A stretch of DNA of 49,727 nucleotides, taken from assembly GCA_030533265.1 (NCBI GenBank), contig JAUNJM010000007.1:1-49727 (forward strand), written 5' to 3'. The DNA is from Ruminococcus sp. (GTDB lineage Bacteria; Bacillota; Clostridia; Oscillospirales; Ruminococcaceae). The notes beneath the pieces were generated by a model. That model did not search any database. It was not told the DNA's origin and worked only from the letters and a program-made list of their open reading frames with translations. Made by a program: the position numbers and the translations under genes. Positions within the stretch are counted from its first letter, which is position 1; each line of letters starts with the position of its first letter. This document shows positions 1 to 8,159 of this stretch, one piece after another.

Positions 1-55
1 GCGCGCTACCTTGGGGTGGTAGAGGCCGTGGGTTCAAGTCCCGTCACTCCGACCA
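1..55 (+). tRNA. tRNA-Pro (anticodon GGG), 5' end cut off by the window edge
   Basis: The 3' two-thirds of a tRNA is visible. The anticodon stem is CTACC (6-10) pairing with GGTAG (18-22) around the loop TTGGGGT, which puts anticodon GGG at 13-15 and reads CCC/CCU proline codons. The T arm is GTGGG/CCCGT around TTCAAGT (28-44). The 3' acceptor strand is CACTCCG (45-51), followed by discriminator A and an encoded CCA (53-55). The D arm and 5' acceptor strand lie outside the window, so the identity rests on the anticodon. Confidence 0.9.
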
Positions 56-62
56 AAAAATA

Positions 63-102
63 AACCTCTTTTGTCTACCAAGACAAGAGAGGTTTTCTGT
101 TT
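63..102 (+). terminator. Rho-independent terminator of the tRNA
   Basis: A 14-bp stem with one mismatch, AACCTCTTTTGTCT pairing with AGACAAGAGAGGTT, has a four-base loop and is followed by TTCTGTTTG. It starts eight bases after the tRNA CCA end. Confidence 0.75.
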
Positions 103-104
103 GT

Positions 105-133
105 TTGAAAGATTCATGATTTTGTGGTATAAT
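105..133 (+). promoter_or_regulatory. Sigma-A type promoter for the C45 hydrolase
   Basis: TTGAAA (105-110), a 17-base spacer and a perfect TATAAT (128-133) lie about 40 bases before the start codon at 176. The -35 element abuts the tail of the tRNA terminator. Confidence 0.8.
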
Positions 134-175
134 CAATTCGATAAATAAGAATCTGATAAAGAAGGGAATGACACT

Positions 176-1201
176 ATGTTCCGATTTAATGATGAGAACA
201 AAAACAGGACGATAGAATCATTGCGCAAATTTCCAGGAGAGAACGCTTATGAGATTACATATTACGGTGATTATGCACTTGATGAATTTTTAAAATGCGG
301 TGCTTATGACTTAAGAGACTTGCACAGATTTCAGAAAAAGCATATTTTAGAGGGAACATTTATCGGTAGCCTATATAAACCAAAACATGATTGTTCAGGC
401 TTTACTGCACACAATTCAGACGGAGATTTTCTGCTTTGCCATGACCTCGATACCCCTGTAAAGCAACCGATTGTTACACTTGCCGAAAACAAGATTACAG
501 GTAAAACAATCGGTTTATCAAATTTTCAGGATTTCGGATATTATGTTGCCTGCTGGGCTGACAACCAGGAGCTTGATGGAAACGAATGGATAAAAGATAC
601 TGCTTGCGTAGATACCCAAAAACCATTCGACTGTGCAAGAGCGCTTTGTGTTCCTTATGATATGCAGGACGGTATGAACGCACATGGACTGGCACTTGTT
701 GTATTTACTGCAAGCGGAACTGAAGTTGAAACGGACGGCAAAAAGATTCCTCTGTGCTATTATTCGCTTTACCGAAGCATCATTGATAAATGCAGAAATG
801 TCGAAGAAGCACTTGATTTTCTTACACGCTATACAATGTCACCGCAGGATAATATAGAACATTTTCAGATTGCCGACGCAAGCGGAAACAGTGCAATCAT
901 CGAGTATGTCGGCGGCGAAATGAAGGTGCTCAGAAATGAAAAACCGTATCAGGTATGCTCGAATTTTCTGATATATAACAATCCTGAAATGGAGGGATTC
1001 GGCAAGGACAGATACCTTGCATATCAGGAATATCTTGAGGCACATAATGGTATCATCAGCGAAGAAGATGCTTTCAGGCTGCTGCACGAAAACCATATTC
1101 CAGGCGATGAAAACTATTCGGTGGTATTCAATCTGACAAAAAGAACCGTGGCAGTACAATTCGCACCTGAATTTGCTGTGACACATAGATATCAGCTGTA
1201 A
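176..1201 (+). CDS. C45/linear amide C-N hydrolase family protein
   Basis: This 341-residue cytosolic protein resembles the Ntn-hydrolase superfamily branch that includes acyl-CoA:6-aminopenicillanate acyltransferase (peptidase C45) and choloylglycine hydrolases, which act on linear amide bonds. The candidate nucleophile is Cys73 in HDCSGFTAHN, followed by the pattern DGDFLLCHDLD, which resembles the family's nucleophile strand and turn. Family members often mature by autocleavage before this Cys, so residues 1-72 may be a propeptide. There is no signal peptide. The start is supported by GAAGGGA eight bases upstream and by the promoter at 105-133. It appears monocistronic because the next gene has its own promoter. 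The substrate cannot be told; bile-salt, penicillin or acyl-amino-acid hydrolysis are all possible for the superfamily. Confidence 0.7.
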   Translation: MFRFNDENKNRTIESLRKFPGENAYEITYYGDYALDEFLKCGAYDLRDLHRFQKKHILEGTFIGSLYKPKHDCSGFTAHNSDGDFLLCHDLDTPVKQPIVTLAENKITGKTIGLSNFQDFGYYVACWADNQELDGNEWIKDTACVDTQKPFDCARALCVPYDMQDGMNAHGLALVVFTASGTEVETDGKKIPLCYYSLYRSIIDKCRNVEEALDFLTRYTMSPQDNIEHFQIADASGNSAIIEYVGGEMKVLRNEKPYQVCSNFLIYNNPEMEGFGKDRYLAYQEYLEAHNGIISEEDAFRLLHENHIPGDENYSVVFNLTKRTVAVQFAPEFAVTHRYQL

Positions 1202-1214
1202 ATTCCAATATGTC
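1198..1214 (+). repeat. 17-bp direct repeat, left copy
   Basis: GTAAATTCCAATATGTC overlaps the stop codon of the C45 hydrolase. It recurs with one mismatch at 1951-1967, just after the stop codon of the HTH gene, so the two copies bracket that gene. Confidence 0.6.
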
Positions 1215-1238
1215 GAACTGATAGCAACGGAGAGTTGC

Positions 1239-1267
1239 TTGTAAACTTGAACCTCACGCATTATAAT
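1239..1267 (+). promoter_or_regulatory. Promoter for the HTH/zinc-ribbon gene
   Basis: TTGTAA (1239-1244), 17 bases, then TATAAT (1262-1267) lie 20 bases ahead of the start codon. The regulator is therefore probably transcribed separately from the upstream hydrolase. Confidence 0.7.
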
Positions 1268-1287
1268 AATATTGAGGTGGTGATTCT

Positions 1288-1950
1288 ATGGAAACAAAAG
1301 ATATAATTCTTGAACTGAGAACTAAAAAAGGAATGTCACAAGAAGAACTTGCAGAAAAAGTATTCGTGACCCGTCAGGCAGTTTCGCGCTGGGAAACTGG
1401 TGAAACCGTTCCAAATACCGAAACATTAAAGCAACTCTCGAAACTATTTGATGTTTCGATTAACACACTGCTTGGCTCACCAAGACAGCTTGTTTGTGAG
1501 TGTTGCGGTATGCATATTGATGATAGTAATGTCAGCCATGAAAAAGATGGAGCTTTTAACGAGGATTACTGCAAGTGGTGCTATGCAGACGGAGAATATA
1601 CCCTTGACTTTTTTGAGAAATATAGGGAACTCGGCGGAAAAGAAAAGTTTGAAGAATTCAAGCGGCAGCTCATCCACGAATTTAATACCCTGCTTCATAT
1701 TGAGGGGTTACCCAAGGTTGAAAACCTTAATATCTTGTCGGGGAGTTTTATCAATCTGGAATATCGACTCCCGAACGGTCAGACCGTAAAATTCCTTGAT
1801 GATAACGCTACCTATCTTGGAAGTCAGCTTGAATGTGAATTCGGCGGCGACCGCTGTTTCGGTATTGCCGCTAATATGGATTTTTTACTCGTTTGTACTT
1901 ATGAAGAAAATGGAGAAAATCCGGAATTGGTTATTTACAAAAAGCGATAG
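1288..1950 (+). CDS. XRE-family HTH regulator with zinc-ribbon and C-terminal domain
   Basis: A 220-residue probable transcription regulator. Residues 5-60 form a Cro/C1-type helix-turn-helix, with MSQEELAEKV and TRQAVSRWETG as the first and recognition helices. A putative zinc ribbon follows: CECCG (70-74) and CKWC (95-98) give two paired-cysteine knuckles, resembling the zinc-ribbon domain often fused to such HTH modules in clostridia. Residues 100-220 hold a helical segment and a C-terminal portion with a beta-rich look that I do not recognise. AGGTGGTG seven bases upstream supports the start. The target is unknown, but a protein of this type often acts on its own promoter. The gene is exactly bracketed by the 17-bp repeats at 1198 and 1951. 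Confidence 0.75.
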   Translation: METKDIILELRTKKGMSQEELAEKVFVTRQAVSRWETGETVPNTETLKQLSKLFDVSINTLLGSPRQLVCECCGMHIDDSNVSHEKDGAFNEDYCKWCYADGEYTLDFFEKYRELGGKEKFEEFKRQLIHEFNTLLHIEGLPKVENLNILSGSFINLEYRLPNGQTVKFLDDNATYLGSQLECEFGGDRCFGIAANMDFLLVCTYEENGENPELVIYKKR

Positions 1951-1967
1951 GTAAATTCCAATTTGTC
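1951..1967 (+). repeat. 17-bp direct repeat, right copy
   Basis: GTAAATTCCAATTTGTC begins directly after the HTH stop codon and matches the 1198-1214 copy at 16 of 17 positions. Confidence 0.6.
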
Positions 1968-2038
1968 TCACTTAGCCGACACACTGCTTTTACTTATTTT
2001 TACCTTGATTCTGCTCTGTTTGGTTGCTCTTTCGCATT

Positions 2039-2091
2039 AAAGGTTCTTAAAAACTGCGTAAATTCGTGGTTTTCAAGAACCTTTATTTTTT
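2039..2091 (+). terminator. Terminator of the HTH gene
   Basis: AAAGGTTCTT pairs with AAGAACCTTT. The stem continues imperfectly through AAAACTGCG/CGTGGTTTT and is followed by a T-rich tail (TATTTTTT). The 88 bases between the HTH stop codon and this hairpin hold the right repeat copy and nothing else I can identify. Confidence 0.75.
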
Positions 2092-2125
2092 AAAAAAATA
2101 AGCCACCCGTGTTCAACCGAGTAGC
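2092..2125 (-). terminator. Minus-strand terminator below the CDP-alcohol phosphatidyltransferase
   Basis: Read on the minus strand, GCTACTCG pairs with CGGGTGGC (8 bp including G-T pairs) around an 8-base loop and runs into TTATTTTTTT. It is back to back with the plus-strand terminator and ends minus-strand transcription. Confidence 0.65.
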
Positions 2126-2127
2126 TA

Positions 2128-2208
2128 CTACAGAATAGTAAAGTGTTTTTTCTTTTCTAAACTGGATTTGTTTAATCTTTCTTTTCTGTTCTTGTTCTCC
2201 TTGCTCAT
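2128..2208 (-). CDS. Possible 26-residue lysine-rich small protein
   Basis: An ATG (2206-2208) has a reasonable ribosome site (AAGGTGATGAT) and opens a 26-codon frame that starts MSKENKNRKERLNK and ends just before the minus-strand terminator. It is strongly basic (mostly K, R, E, N) and has no recognisable family. Placement between a gene and its terminator, with a Shine-Dalgarno, is the only support. It could be untranslated 3' sequence. Confidence 0.3.
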   Translation of the reverse strand: MSKENKNRKERLNKSSLEKKKHFTIL

Positions 2209-2240
2209 ATCATCACCTTGTCAAACTGGAATTTGTCAGA

Positions 2241-2747
2241 CTATACTGCTTCTTGCTTTGTCCAAATATAATACCCTTCTTGAAGTGCCGAGAGAGTTGC
2301 CACGAAGCATACTACTGCACAACTATATATGGGTTCAACAAAAGATATTGTCCATGGAAGAAAAAACAACAGTAGTCCTGTGATTTTATTCATTATCGTA
2401 TGTATAGACACAAGCTGTTTATCACGAATAAAGCCCCATGCAAGATTACCGATTTTGATAACTGTAATTACAGTTACCCATATCAACAACCATATAGAAA
2501 TTTGAATGGTTGGCAACAACTTAAACAAAGCTACCGCCACAAAGGCAAGGTCAGCAGCAGTATCTAATTTTGCCCCAAACCTACTGACACTATTTACCTT
2601 TCTTGCAACCGTGCCATCTATCACATCACTAAAACCGCATAAAAGATATATGATACAGAAACCCATAGAATATGGTTGGAAGAATAATAACGAAACACTA
2701 CCTAAAACACGGAATCCTGTTATTATATTTGCAATATACTTTTTCAA
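2241..2747 (-). CDS. CDP-alcohol phosphatidyltransferase family membrane protein
   Basis: A 168-residue polytopic membrane enzyme that transfers a phosphatidyl group from a CDP-alcohol, in phospholipid synthesis. The family signature D-x2-DG-x2-AR-x8-G-x3-D-x3-D is complete: D41, D44, G45, A48, R49, G58, D62 and D66. Hydrophobic segments precede and follow it (about 14-36, 68-95, 120-160). The length fits a PgsA-like or phosphatidylserine-synthase-like subtype, but the acceptor alcohol (glycerol phosphate, serine or inositol phosphate) cannot be read from the motif. The start codon is TTG, chosen because GGAGGA sits seven bases upstream. The gene lies 59 bases below the patatin-like gene on the same strand, so a lipid-related pair is possible. 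Confidence 0.85.
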   Translation of the reverse strand: MKKYIANIITGFRVLGSVSLLFFQPYSMGFCIIYLLCGFSDVIDGTVARKVNSVSRFGAKLDTAADLAFVAVALFKLLPTIQISIWLLIWVTVITVIKIGNLAWGFIRDKQLVSIHTIMNKITGLLLFFLPWTISFVEPIYSCAVVCFVATLSALQEGYYIWTKQEAV

Positions 2748-2806
2748 ATTATTCCTCCGTTAAATTACGATTTGTTATAATATTCCCAAACAATCAAAAA
2801 ATAAAA

Positions 2807-3652
2807 TCATTTGGATTTGAATATGTACTTTTTGAGATCTTCAAGCACCTTTTTACAATCAAGAGTACCCATATCATAAACCGCCTGGAGCTTATCGGGA
2901 TCCTTCTCCATGCGTTTGATCTCAATAGGTGCAGAGGGGCGGATTACAAATGCCTTTTCTTCTGATTCAAGGATTTTTAATTGCTCCACTGCATTGTTAT
3001 ATATTTCGTGACGTTTCATCAATCTCTGTGAAAGCGCTGACTTTACGCCATATTTCGTTCTGACAAGCAACTTTGACATTGGCTTTTTACGATATTCCAC
3101 ATCCCGAGTTAGAACAACTACAATTTTATCGCAACCAAGCGACCTTGCAAATTCAAAAGGGATACTATCAGAAATGCCTCCGTCAAGGTACCGCTTACCA
3201 TCTATTTCAACGGGCTTTGACACAAAAGGCATAGAACCGGAAGCTCGCAGAGCATCCATTTGCTCAAATACGCTTTTAACCAGGATATATTCAGAATTAC
3301 CATTATCCACATTGGTGACAACCGCATAAAATGGCACACCTGAAGCCTGAAATGTATCATCATCAAACACATCAAGCTGATGAGGTACAATCTCATAAGC
3401 ATATTTGGTGTTTATAATATTGCCCTCTTTCAACAAAGGACAAATCCCCATGTAATTTTTATCAGCATTAAAGCGTTTATTATAGCGAATTACACGTCCT
3501 TTTTGTTTCGACAAATAGTTTACTCCAAATGCCGCTCCTGCGGACACTCCAATAACCACGTCGAATTGCAGTCCGTGTTCCATTAATATATCAAGCACTC
3601 CTGCAGTGTACATTCCACGCATAGCGCCACCTTCAAGTACAAGTCCTACCAT
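2807..3652 (-). CDS. Patatin-like phospholipase
   Basis: A 281-residue serine acyl hydrolase of the patatin/RssA type, predicted to cleave acyl chains from phospholipids. The catalytic dyad is visible: nucleophile Ser37 in GVSAG (35-39) and Asp157 in the DGG motif (157-159). The glycine-rich oxyanion loop is GGAMRG (8-13) at the very N-terminus. There is no signal peptide, so it is probably cytosolic or peripheral to the membrane. GGAGG lies seven bases before the ATG. It is encoded just upstream of the CDP-alcohol phosphatidyltransferase, which suggests membrane-lipid turnover. Confidence 0.88.
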   Translation of the reverse strand: MVGLVLEGGAMRGMYTAGVLDILMEHGLQFDVVIGVSAGAAFGVNYLSKQKGRVIRYNKRFNADKNYMGICPLLKEGNIINTKYAYEIVPHQLDVFDDDTFQASGVPFYAVVTNVDNGNSEYILVKSVFEQMDALRASGSMPFVSKPVEIDGKRYLDGGISDSIPFEFARSLGCDKIVVVLTRDVEYRKKPMSKLLVRTKYGVKSALSQRLMKRHEIYNNAVEQLKILESEEKAFVIRPSAPIEIKRMEKDPDKLQAVYDMGTLDCKKVLEDLKKYIFKSK

Positions 3653-3689
3653 CTCTGACCTCCATAACTAACTATTCGTTATATTATCA

Positions 3690-3839
3690 TTAATAAAAAC
3701 GATGCCTTATCTTTTCAAAATCATTATTTCGCATTTTTAATGCCAAAAACGAACCTGCTTTCCATGAACATTTCTCTGCAAATTCGATTGTTTTATCCCA
3801 CAAATCATGTCCAAATGATATTGCTTTAATCTCTGCCAC
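3690..3839 (-). pseudogene. Truncated GNAT acetyltransferase, N-terminal fragment only
   Basis: A 49-codon frame starting at GTG (3837-3839) with GGAGGA upstream encodes a stretch resembling the start of GNAT N-acetyltransferases, including AEKCSWKAGSFLA and KMRNNDF. In the family the sequence continues for another 100 or more residues with the acetyl-CoA motif; here it ends at TAA (3690-3692). Only about 40 bases separate it from the patatin start codon. The ribosome site is intact, so a peptide could still be made, but the catalytic core is gone. The rest of the 3653-3937 gap shows nothing else. Confidence 0.55.
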
Positions 3840-3937
3840 TATACGTCCTCCACTATGCAACTCAATAATAAATCAGAAAAACAAATCTACAGATTCTGAT
3901 TTATTGCACTTATTATATCACATAATTATTAGAATTT

Positions 3938-6637
3938 CTACCAGACAATGAATGCTAAAATCTTAAACACAACAGGGAAAATGTATATCAACATTATAAC
4001 GATAAGCGATACAGCAAGCACCGTGTAGTATGCGATGTTTTCCAAAGTATCAGAAAACTTTAATTTTCTGCGATAAATTATATACATTACTGTGATTCCA
4101 AGCCCAATGATAGTTATAATCAATCCTGCAACAAAGCCCTTTGGCGTGTACGTCACAGTTATCTCGTTAGTACCCTTCTGTAAAGGGAATGATATAAACG
4201 CTGAGAACGCCTTTGTGTAATCGACCTTTTCACCATTCACTCTGATAGTAAAGCCGTCACTGTAAGGTATGCTCAGGAAACAACGCTCACCTTCATTTGC
4301 AGTATAGCTTCCCGTGAGCGTTCCTGCATCACGTCTTAAATTGACATGATCGGCATTGTTAATCGTATAATCAAGTGCGTTCTGATTTATACCGAACACT
4401 CCGAATGATGAACAGGTAAGACTCTTTAAGCTCCTTATCTTTATCGTTACACTCTCATTTGAATACTCACCAAGGTAAAGCACTCCGTTATTTTTGTTGT
4501 AAGGATATCTTTCCTCAACAATTCTGTTGTTTATCTCTACCTGAAAACTGTCATATATCGGTTCGCTGAGATTGTTTGTCAACTGGTCAAAGCAGTCAAA
4601 ATAAAGCTTCTGCTTTCCGTTAACATAAATATTATATGTTATATTGTTAAAGTCGCTGAAATTATATCCCTCGGATAAAGCAAATTCATTGTCGGCTTCA
4701 CTGTAAGAATATCTTACAACTGCATCATTTTTGCCGAAAAGATTCTCATAAAGATAACCCTGAACCTCAGTTCGCTCCATTTTTTCAGGTATCTCCTCAG
4801 GTATAGTACGACCTGCAGGGACTATAAGTCCAAGTCCTCCGCTGTAGTTTTCATGCTGAATGTAGTACTTTTCGTTATTGTATACCGTACTTCCTGACAT
4901 AGGATTGTCTGTTATCTCATAATCGGCACAAAGCAGTGCATCAGTCAGTGATGTTCCTCCACATGAGCCTATCTCCATCCATACAGATGTGTAACCCAGT
5001 CGTTTCATCGTGAACATATAATCCTTGTCCGTCAGTGAAGTATAGTGACTGATTGATGGATATCCAAGACTTCCGACAAGATTATAGTCAAAAAGCTTTG
5101 ATGATGTTTTCACTCTGTAAAAGCTGTCATCATCAATCCTGTCTGCAAGATCAAGAACTGTCTGCTGTGATGAAACCTCGTCTTCTCTGAGTACGGACGG
5201 TGAAATCATGTAAAGATTAATGTTGTAAAAAGACTCCATGATCATTACAATACCGATAAGTACAACAAACACCGAACGGAACATATATCCATTTCTGTAA
5301 AACAGATATATAAGCATATAACACATGAACGCTACTATAAACATTGCCAGAAACTTAACGAAAGATTCAGGTTCTCCCCAAAGCGTTCTCGTGTAAGTGG
5401 TAAGATCGCTGTATTCACTTATAACAAACTTACTTGTAAACAGATAGTAAAGATAAATCGCCACTACCGACAACAATACAGCTATTATCATCTGGTATAT
5501 GCCTTTGTATTCCTGCTTTTTGCCCAGAAAACCTGCACAGCATATAAGCCCGAGAAAGATAGTTATAAAACCATATCTCATCGGGAATGACATATAAGTT
5601 CCTGTGTGCCACATCTTGTTTATCGGCTCGATAACAAGTGGTAACAACGTCAGTAAAAACAGATACAGATACATATTCTGTGTTTTTTCACGTTTCTGAC
5701 CACTGAAAGCGTTTATAGCAACAACCACAAGCATAAAGACTGTACAGAAAATCATAGGTACAGTAGTGTAATAATCAGTTATAAACTTACTATTTGCAAG
5801 ACTTTCAAGCAAAGATTCCTTTCTGCCTGATGACAGATACTGAATAAAGCTCGGTAACCATACAACTGCTGAAACAAGTGCCGAAACAAATGATCCTACG
5901 ACAAAAAGTAAACAACTTTCTTTTACCTTTTCCCTGTCCTGCATGAGAATATATACGCCCATGAAAAGCAGTATGAAAACTACCGTCATGTAGCTTATAT
6001 AATAGTTGACTATCAGCATTGCTGAGAGTACAACTGTATATGGAACAACACTTTTCCTGTTCACTAACAAATCAAGAGAAAGCAACAGCAATGGCAGAAG
6101 ATACATCATATCAAGCCAGATGATGTTCTGATAGAACATCATGACATATCCACATACACCATACATAAAACTGAGTATCACTGCAATGGACGGTGCAAGC
6201 CGTTTGTGGCACTTTATGAAATATATCATCGCCGTCAAAGATGCAACCATCATTTTCAACATACAAAGTATGTTTACAAAAAGTATCACGTTTGACTTGT
6301 CAACAAATTTTACAAGCAGATTGAACGGACTTGCAAGAAAAAAGAAAAACACTCCCCAGAAGTTCATTCCTCCTGCGTTCTCAAAATTGAGGAACATACT
6401 GCTTTTGCCGTCAAGAATGTCCTTGAAATCTATCAAAAGAGGTATCGTCTGCTGACTCATATCGCACCATGAAACAGACTTGTTTCCAAACGGATATAGA
6501 TTTCCGTTACTGAAAGCAAGCAAGACCACTGCCATAACCAGAACAGGAGTTAGAATAAAGTATAATATATTCGGTATTTTTATCTGTCTTAGCTCTTCAA
6601 GCATATTTTTAAACTTTAATCTCAATTCTTCCATCAT
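3938..6637 (-). CDS. YfhO-family large membrane protein
   Basis: A protein of about 899 residues with roughly a dozen hydrophobic spans in its N-terminal 480 residues, a largely non-membrane region (about 490-830) and two C-terminal spans. It matches the YfhO family, GT-C-like membrane glycosyltransferases implicated in glycosylation of cell-wall polymers such as lipoteichoic acid. The N-terminal loop with WCDMSQQ between the first two spans fits the acidic catalytic loop of GT-C enzymes. A start four codons upstream (6649) is possible, but there the Shine-Dalgarno GGAGG would lie inside the gene. I chose the ATG at 6637, which overlaps the pepV stop as ATGA and implies translational coupling; the next codon (6634) is also an ATG. 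Confidence 0.85.
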   Translation of the reverse strand: MMEELRLKFKNMLEELRQIKIPNILYFILTPVLVMAVVLLAFSNGNLYPFGNKSVSWCDMSQQTIPLLIDFKDILDGKSSMFLNFENAGGMNFWGVFFFFLASPFNLLVKFVDKSNVILFVNILCMLKMMVASLTAMIYFIKCHKRLAPSIAVILSFMYGVCGYVMMFYQNIIWLDMMYLLPLLLLSLDLLVNRKSVVPYTVVLSAMLIVNYYISYMTVVFILLFMGVYILMQDREKVKESCLLFVVGSFVSALVSAVVWLPSFIQYLSSGRKESLLESLANSKFITDYYTTVPMIFCTVFMLVVVAINAFSGQKREKTQNMYLYLFLLTLLPLVIEPINKMWHTGTYMSFPMRYGFITIFLGLICCAGFLGKKQEYKGIYQMIIAVLLSVVAIYLYYLFTSKFVISEYSDLTTYTRTLWGEPESFVKFLAMFIVAFMCYMLIYLFYRNGYMFRSVFVVLIGIVMIMESFYNINLYMISPSVLREDEVSSQQTVLDLADRIDDDSFYRVKTSSKLFDYNLVGSLGYPSISHYTSLTDKDYMFTMKRLGYTSVWMEIGSCGGTSLTDALLCADYEITDNPMSGSTVYNNEKYYIQHENYSGGLGLIVPAGRTIPEEIPEKMERTEVQGYLYENLFGKNDAVVRYSYSEADNEFALSEGYNFSDFNNITYNIYVNGKQKLYFDCFDQLTNNLSEPIYDSFQVEINNRIVEERYPYNKNNGVLYLGEYSNESVTIKIRSLKSLTCSSFGVFGINQNALDYTINNADHVNLRRDAGTLTGSYTANEGERCFLSIPYSDGFTIRVNGEKVDYTKAFSAFISFPLQKGTNEITVTYTPKGFVAGLIITIIGLGITVMYIIYRRKLKFSDTLENIAYYTVLAVSLIVIMLIYIFPVVFKILAFIVW

Positions 6638-8016
6638 AAACCTCCACATATTTTGATTATCGCATTTGCGTACATATTGAGATTGTATTTCATCGTTTCT
6701 ATCGAAATATGCTCATCTGCACCGTGCATATTATTCTTCTCATCAGGGAACTCCGCACCGAACGCAACTCCTCCATCAGTATTGTGAACATAAGTTATGC
6801 CACCTTCAGCAAGGCACTCTCCCTCCTCTCCCTTAACGTCCTTGTAAACTTCAAGCAGTGCCTTAACGAAAGGACTGTCTTCGGAAACATAATGCGGCTC
6901 CATGCCGTCTGCCTCATCAACCGAAAAGCCTGAGTTTTCGAGTGCTTCGGTAATGATTTTTGTTATCTCGTCCAGTTTTTTGTCAATAGGAAAACGAATA
7001 TCAATTCCACCATTTAACATTGTGCTATTAACACCGAGAATTGTCAAAGCGCAGGTCATTTCCCCTGAAATGCTGTCGGAAAACCCCATTCCGATCGATT
7101 TTCCGTTGTATTCACCATGTGGGAAAAGCTTCGAAAGCATCCTTGCTCCCTCTACACCAAGTAGTGAAAGGATTTTAAGCAGTGCCGTTACAGCGTTTGC
7201 ACCGTTTTCAGGCCTTGAACCGTGTGCTGATCTGCCCTTTATAACAAAACTAAGCTCGTCCGAATCGCAAATTTCAATATCACATTCAGTATCAGCCTGC
7301 AAAAAAGCCTTTTCAAGCTCATCAGAAGTGACACCAACACACCTGCACTCAGCCTTGTCAGGGATCGCATTTACTACTGTTCCTGCACTTATACCACGCA
7401 CCTCAAACCCGTCGCTTCCTTTCATGTCCACGTTACCTGAAAAGCTCAGGTGAAGCATACCCTTTTCACAGTTAAGTACAGGAAATGTTCCATCAGGAGT
7501 GAAAACCATCGGAGGAAACTTTTCCTTAGTTTCGTAATATTCAATATCCTCACAGCCACCCTCTTCATTGCCACCGAAAATGACACGGATGTTGTCCCTT
7601 ATCGGAATACCAAGTTCCTTTATGCATTTTATCGCATAAAGCACAGCAACTGACGGTCCTTTATCATCAATCGCACCTCTGCCATAGATGTTCTCGCCAT
7701 CAACAGTACAATCAAATGGTGGATAATGCCAACCGTCACAGGCAGGAACAACATCAAGGTGACTGAGTATACCCAGTTTGGGTTCACCCTCCATGAAGTC
7801 CATACTTATAGCATAATTATCAAAGTTTTTTACATTCATTCCAAGTCTTCTGCCAAACTCAGCTCCCCATTCAAGAGCCTTTGCGGACCCTTCTCCAAAA
7901 GGCATACCCTCTTTTGGATTCTGAAAAGTGCTGTCTATCAACATTATCTCTTTCATGCTTTTTAAGACCTCATCAAAGTGAACGTCAAAATATTCTCTTA
8001 TTCTTTCACGGTACAT
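6634..8016 (-). CDS. pepV: M20-family dipeptidase, PepV type
   Basis: A 460-residue zinc-dependent dipeptidase of the M20 family, cutting dipeptides in the cytosol. Metal-binding residues are visible: H86-x-D88 in LSHLDVVP, D118 in AIDDKGP, E151/E152 in GGNEEGG, D175 in TPDGTFP and a C-terminal His in NMHGADEH. The lid domain sits between about residues 190 and 310. The frame extends 12 codons further upstream, but AAAAGGGG seven bases before the ATG at 8016 marks the start. It ends overlapping the yfhO start. The 143-base gap above it (8017-8159) holds an inverted repeat CGAGAT/ATCTCG and no obvious terminator, so read-through from the metallophosphoesterase is possible. Confidence 0.88.
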   Translation of the reverse strand: MYRERIREYFDVHFDEVLKSMKEIMLIDSTFQNPKEGMPFGEGSAKALEWGAEFGRRLGMNVKNFDNYAISMDFMEGEPKLGILSHLDVVPACDGWHYPPFDCTVDGENIYGRGAIDDKGPSVAVLYAIKCIKELGIPIRDNIRVIFGGNEEGGCEDIEYYETKEKFPPMVFTPDGTFPVLNCEKGMLHLSFSGNVDMKGSDGFEVRGISAGTVVNAIPDKAECRCVGVTSDELEKAFLQADTECDIEICDSDELSFVIKGRSAHGSRPENGANAVTALLKILSLLGVEGARMLSKLFPHGEYNGKSIGMGFSDSISGEMTCALTILGVNSTMLNGGIDIRFPIDKKLDEITKIITEALENSGFSVDEADGMEPHYVSEDSPFVKALLEVYKDVKGEEGECLAEGGITYVHNTDGGVAFGAEFPDEKNNMHGADEHISIETMKYNLNMYANAIIKICGGL

Positions 8017-8159
8017 ATATATCCCCTTTTTCAATATACAATGCCAAGCCACACGAGATATAATCTCGATATATCAGCCACAGTAACAAACTAAACTTAG
8101 GCTGTCTGTGAGTACGTAGCCGACACTTGCCCCTGCATACATCAGATTATAATTGCTTG

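Noticed and set aside
839..1261. A 140-codon minus-strand open frame across the C45 hydrolase
   Set aside because: No ribosome site or recognisable motif; the plus-strand gene explains the region.
6902..7453. A 183-codon plus-strand open frame inside pepV
   Set aside because: It lies antisense to a gene with complete M20 motifs, has no ribosome site and looks like a reading-frame shadow.
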